A stretch of DNA of 64,000 nucleotides from Leptospira congkakensis (GTDB taxonomy: Bacteria; Spirochaetota; Leptospiria; Leptospirales; Leptospiraceae). Numbering within the stretch: the stretch's first letter is position 1; each line of letters starts with the position of its first letter. Under the pieces are notes generated by a model. The model did no database searches, had not been told where the DNA came from, and was given only the letters and a program-made list of their open reading frames with translations. The stretch covers positions 124,001-188,000 of the forward strand of contig NZ_RQGQ01000016.1 of assembly GCF_004770265.1 (NCBI RefSeq). The letters are read 5' to 3'. A program made the translations under genes and the position numbers. This document shows positions 46,837 through 56,800 of this stretch, piece by piece.

Positions 46837-47260
46837 CACTTGCCTCTGTTAGATCTTTTAGTTTTTGTTCCGCTTCTATCAAACGTTCCACGTATGTTTG
46901 TAATAGAGCATAAACAAACATAGGATTTGAATTTGCAATTCGTGTTAAATTTTGTTTGTCTAAAATTCCTAGTTGGGCTCTATCAGAATCGATAAATACA
47001 GTCATAGCTCTTGGATGACTTGATATGAGTGCAATCTCTCCAAAAAATTCCCCAGTCCCCAGTTTTCTTACTTCGTGGAAATTTCCTTGATCAGGTGCTC
47101 CCATTCCTACGGAGAGAGAACCACTTAAGATGAAATACATTTTCTCGTTAGACGGTTCACCTTCTCTAACGATGATTTCTCCTCGTTTGAATGTCTTTGT
47201 AGGGACAGTATTCACGAAGTCAAAGATGTTGATTCGATTGTCTTTTTTAGGAATGGACAT
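46826..47260 (-). CDS. stand-alone cyclic-nucleotide-binding protein (second copy)
   Basis: A 144-residue CNB protein: GEFFGEIALISSHPRAMT is its phosphate-binding cassette, with the Glu and Arg kept and only the Ala before Thr changed to Met. A helix-rich C-terminus (VERLIEAEQKLKDL) may mediate dimer or partner contact; there is no HTH. Its start codon shares one base with the stop of the ankyrin gene (TAATG), so it is translationally coupled. The two CNB proteins are paralogous and may form a pair. Confidence 0.87.
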   Translation of the reverse strand: MSIPKKDNRINIFDFVNTVPTKTFKRGEIIVREGEPSNEKMYFILSGSLSVGMGAPDQGNFHEVRKLGTGEFFGEIALISSHPRAMTVFIDSDRAQLGILDKQNLTRIANSNPMFVYALLQTYVERLIEAEQKLKDLTEASDGT

Positions 47261-49194
47261 TAAAGGCCGCGGTAAATCTCAATCAGTTCTGGTAATCTTT
47301 TTTCCTCTGCATATTCCAGAGGAGATTTTCCTGTTTTATCTTCTAATTTTGAATCTCCGCCATTTAAAACGAAGATTTTTGCCAATTCCAAAATGGAATC
47401 ACTTTTACCAGGATCAAACTGGATTGTTAGTTCGGAAAGTATAGTTTTCCCTAGTTTGTCTTGTTGGTTTATGTTTGCCCGTCTTTCAACTAGGAATAGT
47501 ACTAATTTCTTATATGATTCTGTTTGTGTTTTTTCTCTAGAAGATAAAAACTTCTGAACGGCTTTATGCAAAACGGTGAGGCCGTTATTGTCTGTTAGGT
47601 TGGGGTCCGCACCTAAGGTAATGAGTTGAGACATGGTTTCGATCCGATTTCGATTTAAGGCAATATGAAGTGCACTTAACCCTCGTTTGTTTTTGGTATT
47701 AGGGTTTACGGATTTTGTAACAAGTAGTTTGATTGTGTCGTCTGCAAACTTTTGTTCTTTTTTATCAATGTCCAATTTACAAACGGTTGTGATTAGGTTT
47801 TCTCCTTCTTCATTTAAGGATTGTAGGTCGGCGCCTGCACTAACTAAAAGTTTAAACCCTTCTGCATCCTTTCGTTCGATGGCCGCAAAAACCAAACTGG
47901 ATCCATCTTTATGTTTGTGATTCGGATTTGCCTTTTTGGATAAAAGAAATTTTGTTATATTAAGGTTTTTGTTTTCTAATGCCAAACTGAGAGCTGTTTC
48001 ACCAGTTTTTTCATTTAATACATCGACTGGGACATTTTTTTTCACTAACTCTTCTACGATCTTTTGTCCAGATTTTCTAGCCGCCAAATGGATAGGAAGA
48101 TAGCCGGCAATGTTAGGTGTTAAAACATCTGCATTTTTTTGAATTAAAATTTCTGCAACTGACCATTTAGAGGTTTCAATGGATTCTTCTAAAGGATTTT
48201 TGTTTGTGGAAAGGATTTGGTTAGGATTGGCACCAGCATCCAAAACTAATTTTAGTAGATTGGTATCATTTTTTTGTAAGGCAAGTTCGAATAGAGTTTT
48301 TCCACTTAAACTTTTGGTATCAACACCCAGACCTTTTTTTAAAAGTAAATTTACCGCGATTAGATTCTTTTTCTCGGCTGCGTAAAAAAGTAAGGATTCT
48401 CCGTCTGGTGTTTTTGAATTCGCATCGGCTCCGCGGTTTAGAAGAACTTCGAGTCCTTGGGTGAATCCTTTTTCAATCGCGAATATAATGGGACGAATGG
48501 ATTTTGTATCTTCTGTATTTGGATTTGCATTAGAGTCTAAACTCAAATTTAGAAGTTTTAAGTTTTTTTGTTCAATGGATACAAAAACGACAGTTCTTCC
48601 TGTTAAGTCAGGAAGATTGATATCTGCTCCATTTTGAAGAAGGTAAGAAATCGAATCAAATTTTGACTTTTCAAAGGCTAAATAAAGTGGAGATTTCCTT
48701 GGATTGTTTCTTAGATTTACATCGGCATTACTTTCCACGAGTAACTTTTGTACGGCGAGGTTGGCTTTTAAAACAGCCACATGGAGAGCTGTATTTCCAT
48801 CTGCATCATAAGCGTTCAGATCGGCTCCTTTTTCCACAATGGTTTTGATTTGGTTTGTGAAACGAGAAGTGACTACATAGTGTAATAAAGTTTTGCCGGA
48901 TAAATCTCTTTTGTTTAGATCTGCACCATGGTTTAACAAAATCTCAAATTGTTTGGGTTTGTTTTTTTCGACAGCAATGACGAGTAGCGTTTTTCCCGAT
49001 TCATCGCTGGCATTGATATCTCCACCACTTGTGATAGCGGTTTCGAATTCTTTCAAATTTCCTTTGGTCAAAATTTGAACCATATCGGGAGGAGTCGTTT
49101 CTGTGGTTGTTTCCGCTGAGTCGTTTTGAGAAAAAACACTGCTGAAAGATAAGAGAAAAAGGAAGATACTAAAAGTAATCAGTTTATGTTTCAT
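47260..49194 (-). CDS. exported ankyrin-repeat protein
   Basis: A 644-residue protein with a signal peptide (cleavage probably after SVFSQ, near residue 22) and then about seventeen ankyrin repeats of 33 residues running to the C-terminus, recognisable by the repeated (D/N)xxGxTxL..AxxxxxxxxxxxLLxxGAD(L/I)N pattern. It should be a protein-binding scaffold in the periplasm or at the surface. It overlaps the M23 peptidase gene by 4 bp (ATGA) and is coupled to the cNMP gene, so the four are one operon. Confidence 0.9.
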   Translation of the reverse strand: MKHKLITFSIFLFLLSFSSVFSQNDSAETTTETTPPDMVQILTKGNLKEFETAITSGGDINASDESGKTLLVIAVEKNKPKQFEILLNHGADLNKRDLSGKTLLHYVVTSRFTNQIKTIVEKGADLNAYDADGNTALHVAVLKANLAVQKLLVESNADVNLRNNPRKSPLYLAFEKSKFDSISYLLQNGADINLPDLTGRTVVFVSIEQKNLKLLNLSLDSNANPNTEDTKSIRPIIFAIEKGFTQGLEVLLNRGADANSKTPDGESLLFYAAEKKNLIAVNLLLKKGLGVDTKSLSGKTLFELALQKNDTNLLKLVLDAGANPNQILSTNKNPLEESIETSKWSVAEILIQKNADVLTPNIAGYLPIHLAARKSGQKIVEELVKKNVPVDVLNEKTGETALSLALENKNLNITKFLLSKKANPNHKHKDGSSLVFAAIERKDAEGFKLLVSAGADLQSLNEEGENLITTVCKLDIDKKEQKFADDTIKLLVTKSVNPNTKNKRGLSALHIALNRNRIETMSQLITLGADPNLTDNNGLTVLHKAVQKFLSSREKTQTESYKKLVLFLVERRANINQQDKLGKTILSELTIQFDPGKSDSILELAKIFVLNGGDSKLEDKTGKSPLEYAEEKRLPELIEIYRGL

Positions 49195-50753
49195 TTGGGT
49201 AAATAGGCATCTGGATCCAAAGCTTGTTGGTCTGGGCCTTTCCTAACTTCAAAATGTAAATGTGGGCCGGTTGATTTTCCGGTATTTCCAACCTGACCAA
49301 TGATATCGCCAGAACGGACACTGTCACCTTCTTTTACTTGGCGTTCATTTTGGTGAGCATAGTAGGTGAAAATATTGTTTTTATGGCTTAAAATTGTTAA
49401 CATCCCATAACCACCGCTAGTTGTTATGGTTCTCCAAACCTTCCCGTCACTAACGGCTTTGATAGGAGTGCCTATGGATGCGGGCAAATCAATTCCTGAA
49501 TGGAAAGCTCCCACTTTTCCAGTAACAGGGTCTACCCTGGTTCCAAAGTTGGAAGATACATAACGATCATTATCAACAGGAATTTGAAAGTATTTTGAAA
49601 TGTCATCGTTATCCACAAGAGGGCCTCGCTCTTTAGATAGAAACCCACCAAATACCCAACCTTCCCATTCATCATTCCAAGATACATATAACCATTTGGA
49701 TCTAACGCCACCAATGGTTTCTATTTCCTTTTTTGAATCAATGATTTTGATTTTTTCATCCCCAGGGATTGTTGTGACAACCGAACCATAATCGTTTGGT
49801 TCGTCTCGCATTCTTAGACTTGTGGAGCGAACATATCGTTTCTCTCCCGTTTTTAAATCATCGGGATTTTCTTGTGGGAAAGAGATTTCTCCTGGTTGGA
49901 CTTCATAGGATACAACTTCTGATGTACTGAGATAACCTCCGAAGACCCATCCATTTCCATAGGCAGAAGATATTTGGTGCCACTGCGATGTGATTCCATC
50001 AATGGTTTCTTCACTGACACTTGAGGTTTCAATTTTGACTTTGAGGCCTTTGGGTAATTTTGCTACAACGTAAGCATTGACATCGGGTTCACCTCTCATA
50101 TTCAGGGAACTTGCCTCTACCCACATATTTTTTCCTTTTATTGAATCCGAATATTGATTGTTAGGTGTCTCCGAAATCCTTCCTGTCAGAGATGATAAAT
50201 CTAAAGACAATCCATCTGTGTTTCTTGATTTGACGGCAGGTTTGTTTGAGGAAAGTAAGTCTTGGGTGATGTATCCTTCTTGTTTGGATTTGGTTCGCAA
50301 AAGAACCCAATGTGGTTTTTCTGTTTTAGCGGTTACGTCTTGTTTTAAAACCATAACCACTTCAACGGATTCTCCTTTTTTTACCTTCACTTGCGAACGT
50401 GAAGTTGGACTTTGGGATGGTTCTAATTGTAGATAAAAACTTTCGGCTGCAGTCGCAGATAATGATTTTGATTTTTTATCTTTGGCACCAGGGGCCGCAT
50501 TGTGATCGGCAATTCCTTCCGCTAATTTTAAGTCGATGGGAGAAGAGGAGATTTTGAGACCAGGAAATTTGTTTTGCACACGACTGACAAAATCATTGTA
50601 TTTTTGTAAAATTTCTTCCTGTTTCTTTTGGTTTATCGTAACAAGACCTGACTGTCTTTGTTTGTCTTTTTCCTCGAGAGTGTTTTGGGAAAAAATGGGT
50701 AAGGAACCAAAGAGTAGAAAAATAGACGTGATGAGGATTCTCTGATTTTTCAT
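49191..50753 (-). CDS. M23 peptidase with bacterial SH3 domains
   Basis: A 520-residue peptidoglycan hydrolase or regulator of one. After the signal peptide (to about residue 22) and a short coiled region, there are three SH3b-like segments (around residues 100-165, 205-280 and 305-375; the last two end in GWVFGGYLS and GWVFGGFLS), then a LytM/M23 domain with HSGID, YYAHQN and HLHFEV, so all zinc ligands are present. It should cut or remodel cross-bridges in the periplasm. It is the first gene of the ankyrin/cNMP operon, starting about 50 bp after the LuxR gene stop. Confidence 0.9.
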   Translation of the reverse strand: MKNQRILITSIFLLFGSLPIFSQNTLEEKDKQRQSGLVTINQKKQEEILQKYNDFVSRVQNKFPGLKISSSPIDLKLAEGIADHNAAPGAKDKKSKSLSATAAESFYLQLEPSQSPTSRSQVKVKKGESVEVVMVLKQDVTAKTEKPHWVLLRTKSKQEGYITQDLLSSNKPAVKSRNTDGLSLDLSSLTGRISETPNNQYSDSIKGKNMWVEASSLNMRGEPDVNAYVVAKLPKGLKVKIETSSVSEETIDGITSQWHQISSAYGNGWVFGGYLSTSEVVSYEVQPGEISFPQENPDDLKTGEKRYVRSTSLRMRDEPNDYGSVVTTIPGDEKIKIIDSKKEIETIGGVRSKWLYVSWNDEWEGWVFGGFLSKERGPLVDNDDISKYFQIPVDNDRYVSSNFGTRVDPVTGKVGAFHSGIDLPASIGTPIKAVSDGKVWRTITTSGGYGMLTILSHKNNIFTYYAHQNERQVKEGDSVRSGDIIGQVGNTGKSTGPHLHFEVRKGPDQQALDPDAYLPK

Positions 50754-50804
50754 AAAACAATCTAAAAAAAACCAAAGAAATCGCGAATGGTCAAGGTTTT
50801 TTGT

Positions 50805-51320
50805 TTAGTCTTCCTCGGGTAGTAGGGGTGTTAGAAAGTAAGAGATAAATTCCAGTTTCCCTCTCATGGAAGATTTTTCATAGATAGATGCTGTTTGGTT
50901 TTCTATAGTGCGGAGGCTTTTTTTTCGAACTGCTGCAATTTGTTTTTGAGAGAATCCACGGAGGAGTAAAATGGCGATTTCAGTTTCCGCCTCGGACAAT
51001 TTCCATTCTTCCATTTGGGCTTTTGCTTCTGCCCAAAATCCTAGTTCCGGATTTTTTAAGATTCTGTTGGTACGTTTTAAATCATGGATTTGAGATTTCG
51101 CATGTATATTTTCCACAGCCTCTGCTTTCAATTCTTTGTAGAGAATGAAAACGACAAGAAAGGATGAGATCGCAATGAAAGATTCAACCGTGGCAATGAT
51201 GATTCGAAAGCGATCAAAGTATGCTGGGTTTGTTAAGGTGAAAACTTCTTCGGCAATCCAAACAATGAGAGATAAAACATAAAATGCTAAAAAAAGAATT
51301 CTTACCTTGCGAGTGTCCAT
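50805..51320 (-). CDS. membrane-anchored LuxR-type helix-turn-helix protein
   Basis: A 171-residue protein with two membrane helices (about residues 7-27 and 42-64), a short coiled linker and a C-terminal GerE/LuxR DNA-binding domain: LSEAETEIAILLLRGFSQKQ then SLRTIENQTASIYEKS. Such short inner-membrane LuxR proteins sense or respond at the membrane and act on nearby promoters. It is directly upstream of the M23 gene on the same strand and may be in the same transcript or control it. Confidence 0.78.
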   Translation of the reverse strand: MDTRKVRILFLAFYVLSLIVWIAEEVFTLTNPAYFDRFRIIIATVESFIAISSFLVVFILYKELKAEAVENIHAKSQIHDLKRTNRILKNPELGFWAEAKAQMEEWKLSEAETEIAILLLRGFSQKQIAAVRKKSLRTIENQTASIYEKSSMRGKLEFISYFLTPLLPEED

Positions 51321-51416
51321 GTTTCTATCTAAACTTTGTTACTAGTCCCTGGATACGCAAGTCAGTTTCTTAGGTAATACCCACATTTGCGGTTTTCCTC
51401 CATTGGAGAACCATGA

Positions 51417-51800
51417 ATGTTGTGCGATTCTTTTGGTATGAACCGCTGCATGTTAAAAGTCTGGTTACTTTGTTTCGGATTTGCCTTGGGATTTTATGGA
51501 TGCACTAATTTAAAAAACTCTGGTACCCGATCTGAGTGTTTGGATCGATGTGGTCGCGAACAGATGGTCTGTGCCTTGGCACTTGCTCCTCAATGGGACA
51601 ATGCGATAGCCACTACATTTACTTGTGCGGCTATCAATAAAATGTGTTCGGATAAATGTCCTCTCCCTTCCACCACCCGTAACACTTCTACATCCAGGTC
51701 GAGTAGTTCTTCTTCTGGTTCAGGTAATAAAGGAAGTGGAAACTCTAGTTCTGGATCCGGATCTGGAAGTGGTTCAGGATCTTCAGGAGGAGGGGATTGA
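51417..51800 (+). CDS. lipoprotein with a Gly/Ser-rich tail
   Basis: A 127-residue protein with a lipoprotein signal ending in GFYGC at residue 29, followed by a domain with six Cys (SECLDRCGREQMVC, TFTC, KMCSDKC) and a 45-residue low-complexity Gly/Ser tail. The ATG at 51417 has GGAGA upstream; a later ATG at 51438 is possible. The Cys-rich middle could form disulfides in the periplasm or at the surface; the Gly/Ser tail is probably a flexible extension. Function is unknown. It runs towards the GAF-cyclase gene, whose stop is 1 bp away. Confidence 0.6.
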   Translation: MLCDSFGMNRCMLKVWLLCFGFALGFYGCTNLKNSGTRSECLDRCGREQMVCALALAPQWDNAIATTFTCAAINKMCSDKCPLPSTTRNTSTSRSSSSSSGSGNKGSGNSSSGSGSGSGSGSSGGGD

Positions 51801-51801
51801 A

Positions 51802-53889
51802 TTAGGAGCCCGTTTGTCTGTAGATGATTTTGGCACCAATCTGCAGATTTTTATAGAGATCCAAAAAGATTTGGTTGGGAACCATACCTTCCGCATCTCT
51901 CGAAAATTCAGGACGCAATCGTTTTAAAAAATACATCCCCAGTTCCCCTTTGTTTTTGGCTTTTACTTTGCCTCTGTATTCACATTCAAAGAATCGTTTT
52001 ACCTTATCGTATGTTGTTTCGGAAAGATTGATTTCTCCGGCATCACCTGAACTTTCCATTCGACTGGCAGTGTTGACAGCGTCCCCCCAAACATCGTAAG
52101 CAAATTTTGTTTTTCCCACAACTCCTGCAACCACAGGCCCTGTATGGATTCCAATACGGATTTCCCAGAAATCTTGACCTAACATTTGTTTGAAGGAGCG
52201 GATTTGTGTCATAAAGGATTTGATCTCCATGGCAAAAAGGCAAGCATCCACTGGGTGAGTGAAATTTCCTTGAGGAATCCCACCTGCTGCCATATACGAA
52301 TCACCAATGGTTTTTAATTTTTCGAAATTATGACGAACGGCAATATCATCAAACTGAGAAAAACATCCATCCAGTTGTTCGATAAGATCCTCAGGTGATA
52401 AAGATTCTGCAGCTAACGTAAAGTTTTTAAAATCAGTAAAAAGAATACTCACTGACTCGTATTCCATTGGAACTACTTCACCTCGTTCGATGAGTTCATC
52501 TGCTAAATCACCTGGTAAAATATTTCGAATGAAGTGAAGGGTTTTTTCCCTTTCTTTTTCTAAATCTCGCCTAAGGTTTGCATTGTGAATGGCACCGGCA
52601 ACTTGTTCGCAAAAGGATGTGATTTCTGCAAATTCATCCTTTGTCCAGTCTTGTTCTCTTGTGAGTCTAGTGACACAGATGATCCCGATGGTTTGTCCTT
52701 GGACGACTAATGGAATTTGTCCAAATAGTTCTAATTTAAAACTATCTACAATGGATGTATCAATGGTAGATAGTTGTTTCCATTTGATAGATTTTTTTAA
52801 GTAAACAGGTTTTTGTTTTTGATAAGTTCTGAAAAGAGAACCGATGTTTGGTGATAGAACCGGTCGAAAAGTCCTTAGGAAATTACTGACAAGAAGTCCT
52901 TTGTTGAAAACTTCTGCACCCTCCATTAATGGGACTAACGAATTGGTTTTAGGATCCACAAGTAGAATGAATCCTAATTCCACGCGGTGATTGGTTTTCA
53001 GGTAAGTAAATACTTCTTTGGTTATATCTTCAATTTGAGAATAGGAATTAATCTTTCGATTGAACCTGTGTAGGTTTTCTAATTTTAACCGATTGGTTTC
53101 AATGTTTTCCTTTTCTTTTTGGATGGCGATATTTCCTTGTTTGAGTTCATCCAATAAATATCCGGTTTCGATGGTTCCGGCAATATAATCTGCAATGATT
53201 TTGATTTGATTGAGTTGTTGTTCGGAAAGTTCAAATATTCCTGAATAGTCTAATAAGTCTAATGTTCCAATAAACTTATTACGTAAATAAAGTGGAACAA
53301 TCAAAAGGGATTTTAAATTGGCGGATTGTTTATTGGCAAGTTCCACACCTTCTGTTTTATATGATTCAAAATCTTGAATATAAAAACTTCGTTTGCGTTT
53401 TCGAACGTAAGCATGTGCATACATTGTAACATAGGGATCGGAAACGGGAATTTTCCTGCTCATAATTTCTTCTTTTACTTTATCTGTGAGTTCTTCAGGA
53501 AAGTTACTATGGAAAAATTCTATGGATTCCAATTCTTCTTTGTAAACATACAAAAGATAATTGGGGACTTTGAATTTTTCTTTTATATAACGGCTTAAAA
53601 TTTTTAAGATTTCTTTTAAGTCTGAAGCAGAATTGATTTCCCGAAGGAGACCATCCAAATCGGAAAGTTGGCTATAGGAATCTACTAGTTTGTCAGAAAA
53701 ATCTTCCGAGATCGATTTTATATCGACTAGTTCTTTGTTTTTCTCGGTTAGTTCTTCTTTTAAGAGACTGACTTCTTCTTGTAGTCGGAAGATATTGGTT
53801 TCTTTTTCTTCTTTTTGTTTGTATAAGGAATACATTCCATAAAGAACCCCTACAAAAAGAATGGCAATAGCAAAAAGTCCGTAAATCAT
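51802..53889 (-). CDS. GAF-domain adenylate cyclase (catalytically complete)
   Basis: A 695-residue protein: one N-terminal membrane helix, a long coiled coil (about residues 22-80), two GAF domains (about 80-235 and 270-440) and a class III cyclase domain (about 470-650). All catalytic residues are present: LFTDFKNF and IGDSYMAAGG (metal Asp), Lys in KLKTIGD, Asp in WGDAVN and Asn/Arg in NTASRM, favouring ATP as substrate. It overlaps the pseudo-cyclase gene by 4 bp (ATGA) and is certainly co-translated with it. GAF domains would bind a small ligand and gate cAMP production. Confidence 0.9.
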   Translation of the reverse strand: MIYGLFAIAILFVGVLYGMYSLYKQKEEKETNIFRLQEEVSLLKEELTEKNKELVDIKSISEDFSDKLVDSYSQLSDLDGLLREINSASDLKEILKILSRYIKEKFKVPNYLLYVYKEELESIEFFHSNFPEELTDKVKEEIMSRKIPVSDPYVTMYAHAYVRKRKRSFYIQDFESYKTEGVELANKQSANLKSLLIVPLYLRNKFIGTLDLLDYSGIFELSEQQLNQIKIIADYIAGTIETGYLLDELKQGNIAIQKEKENIETNRLKLENLHRFNRKINSYSQIEDITKEVFTYLKTNHRVELGFILLVDPKTNSLVPLMEGAEVFNKGLLVSNFLRTFRPVLSPNIGSLFRTYQKQKPVYLKKSIKWKQLSTIDTSIVDSFKLELFGQIPLVVQGQTIGIICVTRLTREQDWTKDEFAEITSFCEQVAGAIHNANLRRDLEKEREKTLHFIRNILPGDLADELIERGEVVPMEYESVSILFTDFKNFTLAAESLSPEDLIEQLDGCFSQFDDIAVRHNFEKLKTIGDSYMAAGGIPQGNFTHPVDACLFAMEIKSFMTQIRSFKQMLGQDFWEIRIGIHTGPVVAGVVGKTKFAYDVWGDAVNTASRMESSGDAGEINLSETTYDKVKRFFECEYRGKVKAKNKGELGMYFLKRLRPEFSRDAEGMVPNQIFLDLYKNLQIGAKIIYRQTGS

Positions 53890-56800
53890 TTGATTAGAAT
53901 TTTTGCTCCACGTTTTTGTTGGGTGTACAACCTTCCAAATTTTTCATTCGGCGTCGATCCTGTATCATCTGACAAATCCGGTTTTAAGGACAACAATTCA
54001 TAAATAGGGAACTGATCTCCTTCATAGGTATTGATATGTCTTTGGTTATCGATGTGGAAAAGTCGTTTCACTTTTTCCATTGTTTCTTGTGAGATATTGA
54101 TAGGAACTCCCACACCACCTCGTCGTATCGCCTGGGTTTGGGTTACCGTTTTTCCCCATACGTCATAGTTGAACTTTGATTTCCCGATCACACCGGCAAC
54201 AACTGGTCCTGAATGGATCGCAATTGTGATTCCATTGGGGCGAAAAGGAATGTCTTTGAAATCTTCTATCATTCTGTTGACTTCGTCTTTGATTTGTAAG
54301 GCGGCGAGGCAGGCATCTACCGCGTGGGTAAAATTTCCTAGAGGAAGTCCACCGGCTGCCAAATACATATCACCTGTCATACGAAGTTTTTCCATTCCTT
54401 GTGCTTTGATGATTTCATCAAAACGAGAGAAATATAAATCCAAACCTTCGATTAGTTCTTCTGGAGTGAGCTGCCCCGTGAGTTGTGAAAACCCTGGAAA
54501 ACTAGTCATAAGAAGGGTTACATTTTCAAACTCAACAGGGTTCACCCGACCTTTTTTCTGTAATTCTTCAGCTACGTTTTTAGGAAGGATGTTGAGTAAA
54601 AGAGAATCCGATCTTTGTTTTTCTTCTTCAATTTTTTTGAGTAAAAAATGATTGTTGATCGCACTGGCAATATGTTCGGAAACACCAACAATAGAATTTA
54701 CTTCCTCTAAATTCAGTTGGATATTTTTATCATTGATCCCGTAAACTGCCATGGCTACGACTTCGTCATTGTTCACAAGAGGGGAGATTAGAAATCCTTT
54801 CATACCGGACTTGTCTGTGATTTGTTTGTCGATAGCATAAGGCATGGATTTAGGAACATGTTTCATATAAAAATGTCGTTTTCTTTGGTAACATTTGTAT
54901 ACAAATCCGCTTTCTTCTCTGAGTGGAAAACGTAGAGATTTAAAATAGTTTATATTATCATCAACTAATAGATCAAATCCGGAGTGGTTTAAATACCTGA
55001 ATTCATTGTATTCTTTGTCCAGAAAGTAGAGAACACAATGTTCGATTTTATAATTTTTACGAATGAACCCAAAAATTTCTGCGAGGATGTTTTCTAAGTT
55101 GTTTTGTGAGTTTACTGTTTTTGCAAACTCATTCATTTTTTGAATTTCTGCTTTTGCTTGTTCTGATTTTTTACGTTCTGCTTCTGTTATTTGTAATAAC
55201 AGAGAGTTTTGGATGGCACCTGCAATTTGGTCACAAAATCCAGCGATCCTTCTTAGAACTTCACGAGTGACTTCCATTGGTTTTTGGTAAGAAGTAAAAT
55301 ATGCCATACCAATCACTTCATTTTGGACAACAAGAGGAACAGCCACAAAGGAAGTAAGGCTTAGTTTAGTGAAAATCTGTTCGTCTAACTCGGATTCGTA
55401 TTTTTTGGGTGGTTTGGGAACAAACAAAGCTCTTTTTCTTGCATAAGTTTTGTAAATGATACCTCCCTTTTCATTTAAGGGAACTTTGAAGGATTTTGCA
55501 AATAACAGTTGTTCTTCTGTTGCATAAGTAGGAATGGTAGTGTTGTAAGTATATAATTCTTTGTTTTTTGTATCTATCAATTGGAGGAGGGTGGCTTCAA
55601 TTTCAAATGTTTTTAAAATGTAATTGAACATCTCTTCGATGATTTGGGAAAGACTTGATTCCGAATTAATTTTTTTGGTGAATTCGTTTAGTTTGACTAC
55701 TTCATTTTTTGCATTCTCCATCTGCATCCTTGCATTTTCCGCTATGAACTTTTCGCGGTTCATTTCTTCGACAAGGATGGAGTTGGTTACGGCAGTGGCT
55801 ATGTTTTCGGCCGTGTTTTCCACTAACTGGAGTTGCGATCTGGAAAAACTAGTATTCTTTTGAGTGCTAAAAAGAGTTAACATGGCAATGACTTTCCCTT
55901 GTGAACTGAGAGGGATGATCATACCTGGATGTTTGCCAATCAGTTGCACAAACTTTTGGTTGGATTCGTTGAGACGTGATTCCCAAACTTTTGCAAATCG
56001 GAAAGGTCGGTTCCTTTTGTAGACATGATAAAAAAGTCCGGCACTTGGATCGAGAGGGAAACTCATACCATGTAATTTCGATTCTAATGTAAGTCCAGAG
56101 TTAGGTGATACAACTGATTTGTGATAAATGAGTTTTGAATTATCAGAATCGACGAGTAACAAAATCATCGAATCACAATAAACTTCTTCGTTTAAATAAT
56201 CGAATGCTTTGGTAAGAATGCTGTCTAGTTCGAGTGAAGTGTTGAGAGTTTTTGCAAATTCGTTCAATCGTTCAATATTAGCTTTGGAACTTTCTAATTC
56301 TTGTGTTCTTTCGACAACAATGTCTTCCAACCCTTCTTTCAGGATGTTTAATTCTTTGTTGGAAACTTCCAAACGTTCTTTTAATTTTTCAATCGAAAGA
56401 TAGGCTCTCGTGAATCCATAAGAAAGGATATACCCTTGGAACAAAATAAAACCTAAAAATCCAAATGGAGTTAGGTTTGTAGTGTTGATCACATTGTTTT
56501 GGTAGAGTATATCATGAACCACTGTTCCAAAAACAAAACTAAATCCAATCAGTGATAATCCAGCCCCCACGGTATCCGAACGATACGCCATAATGATGGC
56601 TATTGTGATGCGAACGCAGACTGAAATTAAAAAGATTTGGAAAAAATGAATTTTAGCACTGAAGACTGCGACTGGTAAAAATAAGGAAATAAGAAAAGGT
56701 GTGATGAGGATGTACAATACCCACATAGTTCTTGGCCCGACTGTGTTTGGAAACACCAGCCGGTAAAAGTAAGCAAATACAATTGTAGCAATGTAGATTG

